Source of the DNA: Pseudobdellovibrionaceae bacterium | GTDB taxonomy: Bacteria > Bdellovibrionota > UBA1018 > UBA6935 | NCBI GenBank assembly: GCA_002722705.1 | Contig: PBMP01000084.1 | Coordinates: 1 to 34,778 of the forward strand | DNA length: 34,778 bases | Reading direction: 5' to 3' | Shown here: piece by piece, positions 24,483 to 32,757 of the stretch | Position numbering within the stretch: position 1 is the first letter of the stretch | Layout of the letters: every line of letters begins with the position of its first letter | The notes under the pieces: model-generated | Databases searched by the model: none | What the model was told of the DNA's origin: nothing | Seen by the model: the letters and a program-made list of their open reading frames with translations, nothing else | Made by a program: the position numbers and the translations under genes

Positions 24483-25310
24483 TTGTCAATTTCAAAGTTT
24501 TTAAAAAAAGCACGACAAACTCAAGAAGAACTCGCTCACCAAAAACCTGAAGTGAAGTCTTTGAGAAAAGGAGAGGACGGGGACGAAGCCATCTGGTTAA
24601 CTTCATACGCTGACCTGATGACACTCCTTTGTGCATTTTTTATTATGATGATGAGTACAGCTAATTTTGATACACCTAGATATGAAAAAGTAAAGGAAGG
24701 ATTAGCTAAACACTTTGGTGGAGATTATGAATCCGCGGGAGAACAAACTGCTAAATTTGTATCACAAGTGATTCAAGAAGCAGGCATTGAAAAAGATGCT
24801 GTTGTTTTTTCAGATCCAAATGGAACGACGATCACTTTTCATTCTACGTTCTTTTTTGATACTTTGAGTGCAAACATCAAACCAAAGGGAATGGACATTT
24901 TAAAAAAGCTCACGATCGCTCTACTCGGACGTCAAGACGCTGAACAAAAAAAATATAAAATTGTAGTTGAAGGCCATACCGATGGTCGACCTATTCTCAG
25001 CGGGATCTATCCATCGAACTGGGAGCTTTCTGGAGCACGCGCATCACAAGTACTTAGACGTTTTATTGACACCGGATTTGATCCCACTCAACTTCTTGCA
25101 ATTGGATATGGATCCACTCGACCACAAAAAAAAGAACGTAATCCTGATGGAAGTTGGGATATCAATGCTTTAGATACAAATCGTAGAGTTGTTTTAAAAG
25201 TATTAGAACCTCATGTAGAAAATATTCCATGGGACTCTCCTTCCCTTCAAAACATTGACTCGACCTCTAAACCAAAAAGAGAGATCAGCTCCACTCCTTC
25301 CGGAAATTAA
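24483..25310 (+). CDS. motB: MotB-family stator subunit
   Basis: Stator partner of MotA with one membrane helix and a peptidoglycan-binding domain. The helix WLTSYADLMTLLCAFFIMMM holds the ion-carrying Asp (residue 44 from this start) in the family's YAD-MT setting. After a plug and linker, an OmpA-like domain (about 155-260) has VVEGHTDGRP, NWELSGARASQVLRRF, LLAIGYGSTRPQ and NRRVVLKVLE. The frame can open with TTG at 24474, inside motA, or TTG at 24483. I chose 24483 since AGAAGGG lies nine bases before it. The tail is Ser/Pro rich. Na+ or H+ specificity cannot be decided from the sequence. Confidence 0.95.
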   Translation: MSISKFLKKARQTQEELAHQKPEVKSLRKGEDGDEAIWLTSYADLMTLLCAFFIMMMSTANFDTPRYEKVKEGLAKHFGGDYESAGEQTAKFVSQVIQEAGIEKDAVVFSDPNGTTITFHSTFFFDTLSANIKPKGMDILKKLTIALLGRQDAEQKKYKIVVEGHTDGRPILSGIYPSNWELSGARASQVLRRFIDTGFDPTQLLAIGYGSTRPQKKERNPDGSWDINALDTNRRVVLKVLEPHVENIPWDSPSLQNIDSTSKPKREISSTPSGN

Positions 25311-25384
25311 TGCCCATTGTTGATCTTTTTACAATAAGAGATCCTATTTATAGGAATATTTCTATCTTTGGCAAGGAGTAAAAA

Positions 25385-26224
25385 ATGAAAGTGACTTGTC
25401 CTCACTGTTCAAGTGAAATGCATGTAGAAAAAAAACAAAGTCCTAATGGGTGGACTTTCACACGCTGTATTCAATGTGGCGGATTTTCATGTATAAAACA
25501 ATCCAATCATACGGCAATTAAAGTAAATTCAAATTTAAAACAACCCATGGAATTTCATGAAATTCGTACACAACCGACAATAAAGCCTGCTCAACCTAAA
25601 AGGACAATTTCAAAAGCTACCCCTCCTCCTTTTAGAGAAAGGATGAATAAACCCAAAATCCAAAAAGAAGTAAAGTCTGTTTCTAAAGAATCTTCTTTTC
25701 CTGAACCATTACCAGAAATTAATATCATGCAATCATCAAAAACAGATCAAATTCAAACTTGGGTCCAAAAAAATATCATCACTGTATCACTCAGTATTTC
25801 TGCTGCTTTGACCATCATCAGCGGAGCTTATCTTATTTTTAGAGTTGAATCAGAAAAACCACAAATTTCAATGAGTCGAGTAGAACTCACTCCTGAAGTC
25901 AAAAAAAATACTCCCATTCAAACAATTCAATCTACACAAGCAAGCTCTAAAAGAAACACTGAAAATAAAATAAAAAAACAAAGGATATCCCCTAAAATTG
26001 AAAACCGTTTTTTTGTAAAAACAACAGTTCCAAATGTAAAAATGCGTTCTGGACCTGGACTTCACTATCCTGTCATTAGTCGAATCAAAGACAGCACTAC
26101 ATTTGAAGTGATTTCATTTAAAGATCGGTGGTTTCAAATTAAAAACACATTTTCTGGGCGAAATCAAACCGCTTGGATTAGGAATGATCATCTAAAGAAA
26201 GCTTCGGTAAACACTTCCAGATAA
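25385..26224 (+). CDS. Zinc ribbon - transmembrane - SH3 domain protein
   Basis: A 279-residue protein. The N-terminus is a treble-clef-like zinc ribbon with CPHC (5, 8) and CIQC (28, 31), similar to the short MJ0042-type ribbons of delta-group proteins. A long charged, probably disordered region follows, then one membrane helix (about 125-145, ITVSLSISAALTIISGAYLI), so the ribbon is cytoplasmic. The last ~70 residues form a bacterial SH3 domain (VPNVKMRSGPGLHYPVISRI, FKDRWFQIK, AWIRNDHL), which often binds peptidoglycan or peptides, here in the periplasm. It starts 74 bp after motB behind GGCAAGGAG, so it may share the motor operon. Its 3' end overlaps the convergent gene by 47 bp. Confidence 0.85.
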   Translation: MKVTCPHCSSEMHVEKKQSPNGWTFTRCIQCGGFSCIKQSNHTAIKVNSNLKQPMEFHEIRTQPTIKPAQPKRTISKATPPPFRERMNKPKIQKEVKSVSKESSFPEPLPEINIMQSSKTDQIQTWVQKNIITVSLSISAALTIISGAYLIFRVESEKPQISMSRVELTPEVKKNTPIQTIQSTQASSKRNTENKIKKQRISPKIENRFFVKTTVPNVKMRSGPGLHYPVISRIKDSTTFEVISFKDRWFQIKNTFSGRNQTAWIRNDHLKKASVNTSR

Positions 26225-27644
26225 GAATCGTTTTAGATCGATAGGAACCCCGATTCACCTCTAAAGATGGAATAGATTCACAACTGGCCTTCAAAAAAGA
26301 AGGTGGAGCATTATATCGGTGATCTCCAAAAAAGAGAGTCTTTTTCAAAAGAGTTAAATCAAATACAGGATCTTTAACAATACGAGGAATTGACCAATCA
26401 AATCGTGCACCTTCTTTCCGAGGCACCCAAACTGAAACTCCATACTCTCTCAAAGCAAATCCAGCTTGTGATGCGGTCTGATAACGATTCCCTGCAAAGC
26501 CCCACTCATCTAATTGATATCCTAAAGACTTTAAATGAGAAGGAAGCTCTCTCCACCCTTCTAAATCACCCGTTACGTCCCACAAAGGATTCCAAGGACG
26601 ATCTGAAAAAGCTTTATGAAAAAACGGAAGAATCGGAAGATGAGCCGATAAAAAAACAAAAACAATTACTAAAGCAGAAAAACTATTTTGAATACGAAAC
26701 CATCTCCGATTAGAGATATTTTCCAAAATCCAAAGAATCCATAACGGAATCCAAGCAGCTAATGTCCAATGAAGCTTAAACTCTGCTCGAAGAGGCTGTA
26801 GAAAATAAACAATTAAAGGCGGGAGAGCTAAAAACAATAAATAAAGAGCTCCTTTGTTTTTCTTTTTTAAAAAAAATACAGGTAACTTTAAGCTAAAAAG
26901 AAAAAGAACAGGACCAGCTAAAATGATCTGAATCCCCCAAAACCTCAAATACCTCAGCCAAGAGATCTCTCCCGCATGCCTCCCCATAAACTGATATTTG
27001 AGAGCAATCCATTCATGTGCTGAATTCCAATAAATAATAATAGACCAAGAAAAAATAAGGCCTAAGAAAAGGGCAAACCCTCCATAAAAAGTAGTACGAA
27101 CTCTCTGAGTTTCGTCAGAAAGAAAAAACCATGATGCAATAAGGCTAGGTAGAATTAAAACTCCAGAAAATTTGGAAAGATTCATCCCGGCAAATGAAAA
27201 AAGAATAACAAAAAAAAGTAAAAGAGAGCGACGCTCGATCCACTTTCTTCCAACTAAAAGAAGAATTCCCCAAAAGAAAAAGAGTGGAATATCAGGAACC
27301 ATCATCCAAGATCCCACAAAAAGCCCAGGTAAACTTATCCAAATCCATTGATGAGAAAACTTTAAAAGATCTGGTTTCCCTTCATTGAGTACATAAAATC
27401 GAGTAACCCAGACCAGAAACAGAGAAGTTAAAATAGCCGGCAATCGCACACTAAGGTCCCCAAAAACCATAGTCACAATCTTAATCCACCAGGCGACCAT
27501 GGGGGGGTGAAACTCACTGCCTAAAGACCACTGTCGTGACAGAATCCAATAATAGGCTTCATCATCTGAAAGCCCTAATGAAAATGAGTGGGCAAATAAA
27601 ACGAGTCCAAAGAAAAATAAAAAAGAGATAAATGATTTATTCAT
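26178..27644 (-). CDS. GT39/ArnT-like polytopic glycosyltransferase
   Basis: A 488-residue inner-membrane protein with around ten hydrophobic helices. Near the N-terminus SDDEAYYW (about 26-33) and FHPPMVAWW (about 44-52) match the first periplasmic loop of the PMT/ArnT/GT39 family, where the acidic pair is catalytic; PDIPLFFFW follows. The C-terminal ~120 residues are soluble and end in the motif-poor CESIPSLEVNRGSYRSKTILIWKC. Such enzymes move sugars from polyprenyl-phosphate donors onto lipids or proteins outside the membrane; the acceptor cannot be predicted. It starts 8 bp after the M14 peptidase gene, so it belongs to the xerC-dedA-M14 minus-strand run. Confidence 0.85.
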   Translation of the reverse strand: MNKSFISFLFFFGLVLFAHSFSLGLSDDEAYYWILSRQWSLGSEFHPPMVAWWIKIVTMVFGDLSVRLPAILTSLFLVWVTRFYVLNEGKPDLLKFSHQWIWISLPGLFVGSWMMVPDIPLFFFWGILLLVGRKWIERRSLLLFFVILFSFAGMNLSKFSGVLILPSLIASWFFLSDETQRVRTTFYGGFALFLGLIFSWSIIIYWNSAHEWIALKYQFMGRHAGEISWLRYLRFWGIQIILAGPVLFLFSLKLPVFFLKKKNKGALYLLFLALPPLIVYFLQPLRAEFKLHWTLAAWIPLWILWILENISNRRWFRIQNSFSALVIVFVFLSAHLPILPFFHKAFSDRPWNPLWDVTGDLEGWRELPSHLKSLGYQLDEWGFAGNRYQTASQAGFALREYGVSVWVPRKEGARFDWSIPRIVKDPVFDLTLLKKTLFFGDHRYNAPPSFLKASCESIPSLEVNRGSYRSKTILIWKCLPKLSLDDHS

Positions 27645-27652
27645 TTTTTAAC

Positions 27653-28618
27653 CTAAAAAAATTGTTTTTTACTTTCTTTAGAAGGAAGTCCTTGTAAAGT
27701 GGGTGGAACCTCAAACTCAATCACCGTTTTAATTCCGTTTTTAAACTGATTCCAATACTTTAACCCTTTAGAGTAATCTGCAGAAGGTAGCTCAAGAGTC
27801 AATGTAGGAATGGATCGCTCTTGTCCTGCGTAATTTCCTAAAGATCCTGGATAAAATCCTCCCGATCGCGCATTCACCTTTGATCGAAGCTGAAGGCATT
27901 TTTTTACGTATTCTTTTGGAAATTTAGCAAGTGAAAGAATATTCGGTCCATCGTAATCCATAAAATTTAGAGGTGCGTGAACTGAAAGAATTTTTTGAGG
28001 TTTAAATTTTTTAATCAAAGCAATCTGAAACCGAGTTTCTGGTTCAGAATTTGCTTGTTTTCCAGGGTAACGACGTGGATTTGAACGAAATTTTTTTTTC
28101 CATAATTCAATTGCATCATCATTCCAATCCGCTGTTGGAAAGTTTCTATTTACATCTACTTTATTGGCATTCACTCGAGTTTTTCTTTTTCTAAAAAAAC
28201 CATCCGGATTAACAAGAGGTGCTAAAATCACTCTTTGATTAGTAAACGAAGAAGCATGTTCTTCCAACCAATCGGTCAGGCGTAAACCAATATAGAGCGG
28301 GGTAATTTCATCAGAATGAACCATCGTAAAAATAAGAGTTGTATTTTTTGCATTCTCTGGACCATAAGTTAAATAAGTGAGAGGACGGTTTTGAACCGAT
28401 TTACCTAAAACTTTCCAGTCTAATTTTTTGCAAGAATCCCATTTCCATTGATAAAAATGAATCGAATGTTCTAAAGAGTGGCACCATTGTTTTTTCTCTT
28501 TAGAGCTCATTTTAGGAGTCACGAGCGACTTTATTTTTTCTTTTAGTTTTGCTGGCCCCGAAGAAAACCCCATATTAAAAAAACAAATAAAAAAAAAGCA
28601 CACTAAAATTAATCTCAT
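27653..28618 (-). CDS. M14-family zinc carboxypeptidase (MpaA-like), exported
   Basis: Metallopeptidase of 321 residues counted from ATG 28618. That start is 2 bp after the dedA stop and puts a signal peptide (MRLILVCFFFICFFNMGFSS) at the very N-terminus; a longer in-frame start at 28657 would bury it. Zinc ligands H101 and E104 (HSDE) and H214 (SVHAP), substrate-binding N157-R158 (DVNRNF) and catalytic E276 (LTLELPS) are all present. These match the gamma-D-Glu-meso-diaminopimelate amidase/MpaA branch, which trims murein peptides, so a periplasmic cell-wall role is likely. It was assigned by motif, not by alignment. Confidence 0.85.
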   Translation of the reverse strand: MRLILVCFFFICFFNMGFSSGPAKLKEKIKSLVTPKMSSKEKKQWCHSLEHSIHFYQWKWDSCKKLDWKVLGKSVQNRPLTYLTYGPENAKNTTLIFTMVHSDEITPLYIGLRLTDWLEEHASSFTNQRVILAPLVNPDGFFRKRKTRVNANKVDVNRNFPTADWNDDAIELWKKKFRSNPRRYPGKQANSEPETRFQIALIKKFKPQKILSVHAPLNFMDYDGPNILSLAKFPKEYVKKCLQLRSKVNARSGGFYPGSLGNYAGQERSIPTLTLELPSADYSKGLKYWNQFKNGIKTVIEFEVPPTLQGLPSKESKKQFF

Positions 28619-28620
28619 CC

Positions 28621-29235
28621 TTAAGCTCTCTGTCGTTTCCTTTTCTTTATCATCCATTTCATTACAAAAAATAAAATACCCAAAAAGATTGCTCCTGCAA
28701 TCCCATGTTCAATCCCTTGGATAATACGAATGACACGATCAACCTGATCACCAAAATAATAAACGCTATAGATGATTGATGGAACAGAAATCAAAGCCGC
28801 AACTCCATCAAATAAAAAAAACACTCGATAAGGAAGACCTAATGTACCTGCTGAGAAAAAAGCGGCGGCCCGAAATCCAGGCATAAATCGAGCAAAAAAT
28901 ATCAATCGGTTTCCCCTCACCCGAAGGCTTTCGGACATTTTTTCAAACTTAGCTGGTGGAATGATTTTATGAAACTTTTTGTTTTCAGTCAGTCGAACAC
29001 CATACTTAGATCCAAGATAAAAAATCATTGAATCACCCAGCATCACCCCCAACATGCCGATGGCAATCATGACATATACATTTGCCTTTCCATAATAGGA
29101 GAGCACACCTGCAGCAAATAAAGTAATGTCTTCAGGAATCGGTATTCCCAAGCCACAGGCAAGCAATATTCCAAAAACGAAGAAATAAGGGATAGGAGCA
29201 TTAAAACCGAGAAGAAACTTCAATAAACTTTCCAT
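28621..29235 (-). CDS. DedA-family membrane protein
   Basis: A 204-residue polytopic inner-membrane protein of the DedA/SNARE-associated family. It contains GIPIPEDITLFAAGVLSYYG (the family's E-x3 loop entering the membrane), LGDSMIFYLGSKYG, and FFARFMPGFRAAAFFSAGTLGLP, with the conserved Arg and Pro/Gly of the second re-entrant loop. Known members are proton-driven flippases for undecaprenyl phosphate or phosphatidylethanolamine; this one's lipid is unknown. I chose ATG 29235, which has AAAGG six bases upstream, over the ATG at 29265. The stop couples to the start of the M14 gene. Confidence 0.92.
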   Translation of the reverse strand: MESLLKFLLGFNAPIPYFFVFGILLACGLGIPIPEDITLFAAGVLSYYGKANVYVMIAIGMLGVMLGDSMIFYLGSKYGVRLTENKKFHKIIPPAKFEKMSESLRVRGNRLIFFARFMPGFRAAAFFSAGTLGLPYRVFFLFDGVAALISVPSIIYSVYYFGDQVDRVIRIIQGIEHGIAGAIFLGILFFVMKWMIKKRKRQRA

Positions 29236-29276
29236 ATGAGCCTTTCGAATTAGCAAATCATACAACTCAACCCAAG

Positions 29277-30203
29277 TTATTTCTTCAAAAGATCCTCTAA
29301 AGGATGGGCTTGATGATACTCGTCTACCAATGTTCCTAAATCTACATGAGTATAGCGCTGGGTGGTTGATAATTGTGAATGCCCTAACATTTGTTGAATG
29401 ACTTTTAAATCTGCCCCTCCTGCAAGTAAATGTGTAGCAAAACTATGCCGAATCGAATGAGGACTCAAATTTTTAGGTAATAGACCTATTTCATCAGATA
29501 AAGAATATAACTTTAAAAGGTATTTAGAAAGAATTCGAGCAACACTCCTATTTGAAAGAGGGCTATATCTATAATTTAAAAAAACTTTTAAATTCACTTG
29601 TTCTAATTTTTTTAACCAATTCAGATAGGAGCCAAGTGCTTCTAAAGCGGAGGAACCAATAGGAACCTCTCTCTCTTTCGTCCCTTTACCGATTACTCTT
29701 ACCCACCCTTTTTTAAAATCTATAGAATCCCAAAATAAACCAGTCACTTCATCAACTCGAAGACCAGCACCATACATCACTTCAAAAAGAGCTCGATCTC
29801 GGACTCCTAAAAATGTGGACTCATCCATCAAATCAAGAAGACTAAGCATTTCTTCAATTCCAAAAAAACGAGGGAGTGGTTTTTGTACTCTGGGAGAGGC
29901 CCACAATAAACTTAAGTCTCGTTCAAAATCGGTATTTCTTCGTAACCAACGACTAAATTGTCTTAAGGTCGATACCTTTCGAGCGAGCGTTGAAGATGCA
30001 CAATGACCCAATTCATTTGAAAGGAAAGTTCGAATTAATTTCCGATCAATTTGATTCAGATCTTTAACTGTTTGAATTTGTTTGGATTCTAAAAAAAGAA
30101 CCCAAGAATTTAAATCATGCTCATAGGCTCTTAGTGAATGCGAGCTCCTCCCCTTTTGCCTGAGCTCAGACAACCAACGTTCTGTAAATTGAGCGAGATT
30201 CAT
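29277..30203 (-). CDS. xerC: Tyrosine recombinase XerC/XerD
   Basis: Site-specific recombinase that resolves chromosome dimers at dif with a partner. The 308-residue protein has a SAM-like DNA-binding N-terminal domain (1-95) and a catalytic domain with all active residues: R149 (GAGLRVDEV), K173 (GKGTKER), H249 and R252 (HSIRHSFATHL), H275 (GHSQLSTTQ) and Y284 (RYTHV). Standard length and the neighbouring trmFO argue for the housekeeping enzyme rather than a phage or integron integrase. XerC is favoured over XerD on context only. It is transcribed away from the DnaA-box region that starts about 35 bp upstream. Confidence 0.9.
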   Translation of the reverse strand: MNLAQFTERWLSELRQKGRSSHSLRAYEHDLNSWVLFLESKQIQTVKDLNQIDRKLIRTFLSNELGHCASSTLARKVSTLRQFSRWLRRNTDFERDLSLLWASPRVQKPLPRFFGIEEMLSLLDLMDESTFLGVRDRALFEVMYGAGLRVDEVTGLFWDSIDFKKGWVRVIGKGTKEREVPIGSSALEALGSYLNWLKKLEQVNLKVFLNYRYSPLSNRSVARILSKYLLKLYSLSDEIGLLPKNLSPHSIRHSFATHLLAGGADLKVIQQMLGHSQLSTTQRYTHVDLGTLVDEYHQAHPLEDLLKK

Positions 30204-30238
30204 GGATTTATTTTCTCAAAAAAACAAAGATCATCCAG

Positions 30239-30342
30239 TTATCCACAACTTATCCACACTTTATCCACATTTTAAATAAGTTAACCACGAGCAACCATTG
30301 ATTTTCACTCCTAAATCAAAGACTTATCCACAATTATCAACA
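30239..30342 (+). promoter_or_regulatory. DnaA-box cluster between xerC and trmFO (candidate oriC)
   Basis: Four perfect copies of the DnaA box TTATCCACA, all on the plus strand, at 30239-30247, 30250-30258, 30261-30269 and 30324-30332. The first three repeat exactly every 11 bp, one helical turn. A one-mismatch copy, TTATCAACA, lies at 30334-30342, and weaker ones at 30281-30289 (TTAACCACG) and as an inverted TGTGATAAA at 30345-30353. AT-rich stretches flank the boxes. This fills the 159 bp between two divergent genes. It is either a replication origin or a region where DnaA controls both promoters; dnaA itself is not in the window. Confidence 0.75.
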
Positions 30343-30362
30343 TCTGTGATAAATAATGCTTT

Positions 30363-31748
30363 ATGTCAAAAGTACAGATTCATATCGTTGGAAGCGGACT
30401 TGCAGGTTCAGAGGCTGCTTATTTTTTAGCCGAAAGAGGAATTAAAGTTTGTATTCATGAAATGCGTCCAAAAAAAATGACAGAAGCTCACCAAAGTGAT
30501 CAATGTGCAGAATTAGTCTGCAGCAACTCTCTTAAATCCAAAAATCCTATTTCTGGACCAGGAATGCTCAAAGCAGAGATGAATCACGTTGGCTCTCTCA
30601 TTCTTCAGTGTGCAGAAGCCAGTCAAGTTCCTGGCGGAGAAGCACTGACTGTAGATCGGGATATTTTTGCTCAACAAGTCACCCAAAAATTAGAAAGTCA
30701 CCCAAATATTGAACGCCGTCTTGGAGAAGAAATCACAGAACCTTTTGAAGATGCTCCGACCCTATTTGCGACAGGCCCTCTCACTTCAGAAGGGTTGAGT
30801 CAGTGGATTGCTTCACAAACAGATACTGACGATCTTTACTTTTACGATGCAATCGCCCCAATTATTGAAAGTGATTCAATCGATCCAGAATATTCATTTC
30901 TCGCAAATCGCTACGGAAAAGGCGAAGAAGTTGCTTATCTCAACTGCCCGATGAACAAAGAAGAATATGAAAAATTTATTGATGAACTTCTAATGGGAGA
31001 AAAAGTGACTCCAAAAACATTTGAGAAAGAAAAATTTTTTCAAGGATGCCAACCCATTGAAGCAATTGCCGCATCAGGAAGAGAATCTCTTCGCTTCGGT
31101 CCGATGAAACCAGTAGGCTTAGAAAATCCAAATCGTCCTGAAGAAAAAGCCTATGCGGTGGTTCAACTTCGCCCAGAAAACAAAAGTAGAACCGCTTATA
31201 ATATGGTGGGATTTCAAACTAAACTAAAGTACGGCGAACAAAAAAGAATCTTCAAAATGATTCCAGCACTCAGAAATGCAGAATTTTTAAGACTGGGATC
31301 AATCCACAGAAACACTTACGTGTGCGGCCCAAAAGTTTTTCGGCCTGATCTCTCTCTAAAAGGGGCTCCTTCAGTGTATCTTGCCGGACAGATTACAGGC
31401 GTCGAAGGATACCTTGAATCTGCTGGCTGTGGCATGCTTGTGGCCATGTTTATTCTTCAACGAATCAAAGGAATTGAACACGACGCTCCTCCTCCAAATA
31501 CAGCTCTTGGCGCTATGCTTCACTACCTCATTCATTCAGACTCCAAAAATTATCAACCTACGAATGTCCACTTTGGCCTCTTCGATCCCCTTTACTTTGA
31601 CGGACTTTCAGGTCAGAAACGTAAAGCCGTAAGAGAAAAAATGGCTCAACAGTCGCTAATTAATTTTAAAAAATGGTGGTCTTCGACTAAGATTCCGGTA
31701 ACGTCTTCACAACTTCAGGAACTAAAAAAACATGCCCTTTCACTATAA
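30363..31748 (+). CDS. trmFO: Folate-dependent tRNA m5U54 methyltransferase TrmFO
   Basis: Flavoenzyme that methylates U54 in the tRNA T-loop using methylene-tetrahydrofolate and FADH2. The FAD-binding motif is GSGLAGSEAA (10-19). C53 in CAELVCSNSLKS matches the conserved catalytic-region Cys, and a second Cys lies at 229 in FFQGCQPIEAIAASGRESLRFGPMKPVGL (shown in outline). AGQITGVEGYLESAGCGMLVA near residue 345 is the family's C-terminal flavin-site signature. Length 461 is slightly above typical. Its start lies just after the DnaA-box cluster with no obvious Shine-Dalgarno, and its 3' end overlaps the next gene by 17 bp. Confidence 0.96.
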   Translation: MSKVQIHIVGSGLAGSEAAYFLAERGIKVCIHEMRPKKMTEAHQSDQCAELVCSNSLKSKNPISGPGMLKAEMNHVGSLILQCAEASQVPGGEALTVDRDIFAQQVTQKLESHPNIERRLGEEITEPFEDAPTLFATGPLTSEGLSQWIASQTDTDDLYFYDAIAPIIESDSIDPEYSFLANRYGKGEEVAYLNCPMNKEEYEKFIDELLMGEKVTPKTFEKEKFFQGCQPIEAIAASGRESLRFGPMKPVGLENPNRPEEKAYAVVQLRPENKSRTAYNMVGFQTKLKYGEQKRIFKMIPALRNAEFLRLGSIHRNTYVCGPKVFRPDLSLKGAPSVYLAGQITGVEGYLESAGCGMLVAMFILQRIKGIEHDAPPPNTALGAMLHYLIHSDSKNYQPTNVHFGLFDPLYFDGLSGQKRKAVREKMAQQSLINFKKWWSSTKIPVTSSQLQELKKHALSL

Positions 31749-32754
31749 AAAAAATTTTCTAGGTCCTCTTCTTGTCGCTCTTGCGGCAGCCCTTTGGGCA
31801 ACGGATGCTCTCTTTCGAGTCCCTACATTACAAAAAATAGACGCTTCTCTCATTGTTGCCTTAGAACACCTTGTGGTGTTTCTTCTCTTTTTGCCTTACG
31901 TCTGGTTTAAACGAGAAGAATTTTTCAAATTGAAGTTTTATGACTGGATTGGATTAATGGTGATTGGAAGTGGTGCCTCTGCCATCGCTCTTCTTCTTTT
32001 TACAAAAAGTTTTCAACTCATTAATCCGAGCGTCACTATTCTCATTCAAAAAATACAACCTATTTTAACCACTTTACTTGCGCTCATTTTTCTTCAGGAA
32101 ATACCAAGCCGGGTGTTTTTAATAGCGGCTCCTATTGCGATAGCTTCAGCAGCTGTTCTTTCATTTCCAGAATTAAATTTCCCGTCATTTTCTGAAGAAT
32201 TAGATGCAAATTCAAAAGGAGTACTCTTTGCTCTTACTGCTGCCTGCCTATGGGCAGTTGCGACTGTCATTGGAAAGAGCGTCCTTAAAAGAGTGAGTCC
32301 GATTGTAACTACATTTTGGAGATACTGGTTTGGATTAATTACCTTGATCCCATTTGTTTTTCTAAGCCCAACAAATCATTCTTTAGAACTTCTATCAGAA
32401 ATCTCGACAGTCCAAGCCATCCTTTTTATTGCAATCATTCCGGGCTTACTTGCCATGACACTTTACAACTACGGAGTTAAATACACTCAAGCAAATATCA
32501 CTGCTTTTGCTGAAATGATTTTTCCAGTAACCGCCGTCATTCTAAACTGGGTTTATCTAAAAGCCCAGCTTAACTATGTTCAACTTGGTGCTGGAGCAGC
32601 CCTTGTTTTGTCTATTGCCTTTATTTTCGCTAAAGGAGATCGACCAACAGAGGAAGTCCCACTTCCTGAGGATCCAGAAGATTATTTTCCCCCGGTTGAA
32701 AAAGACTTTCAACCCAACCAATCTTCTGAAGAAAAAGATCAAACTGAAAGCTAG
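31732..32754 (+). CDS. EamA/DMT-family transporter
   Basis: A 340-residue inner-membrane protein with about ten hydrophobic helices in two repeated EamA halves: LLVALAAALWATDALF at the start of the first and VLFALTAACLWAVATVIGK at the start of the second. ILIQKIQPILTTLLALIFL and NITAFAEMIFPVTAVILNWVYL are the matching later helices. The C-terminal ~45 residues are acidic and Pro-rich, cytoplasmic and probably disordered. Members export or import small metabolites; the substrate cannot be inferred. It begins 17 bp inside the end of trmFO, so the two genes are coupled, and its stop is 3 bp from the convergent kimA-like stop. Confidence 0.9.
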   Translation: MPFHYKKNFLGPLLVALAAALWATDALFRVPTLQKIDASLIVALEHLVVFLLFLPYVWFKREEFFKLKFYDWIGLMVIGSGASAIALLLFTKSFQLINPSVTILIQKIQPILTTLLALIFLQEIPSRVFLIAAPIAIASAAVLSFPELNFPSFSEELDANSKGVLFALTAACLWAVATVIGKSVLKRVSPIVTTFWRYWFGLITLIPFVFLSPTNHSLELLSEISTVQAILFIAIIPGLLAMTLYNYGVKYTQANITAFAEMIFPVTAVILNWVYLKAQLNYVQLGAGAALVLSIAFIFAKGDRPTEEVPLPEDPEDYFPPVEKDFQPNQSSEEKDQTES

Positions 32755-32757
32755 ACT

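Noticed and set aside
26390..26713. 107-codon plus-strand frame with a Lys/Glu-rich product
   Set aside because: Antisense within the GT39-type gene, no ribosome binding site, composition typical of reversed membrane-protein code.
29277..30203. Tyrosine recombinase as integrase of a mobile island
   Set aside because: Length, motifs and the housekeeping neighbour trmFO fit XerC; no tRNA, direct repeats or phage genes adjoin it.
30204..30362. DnaA-box region read as a CRISPR-like or iteron repeat array
   Set aside because: The repeats are exact DnaA boxes of 9 bp at 11 bp pitch, too short for CRISPR repeats, and there is no plasmid replication gene nearby.
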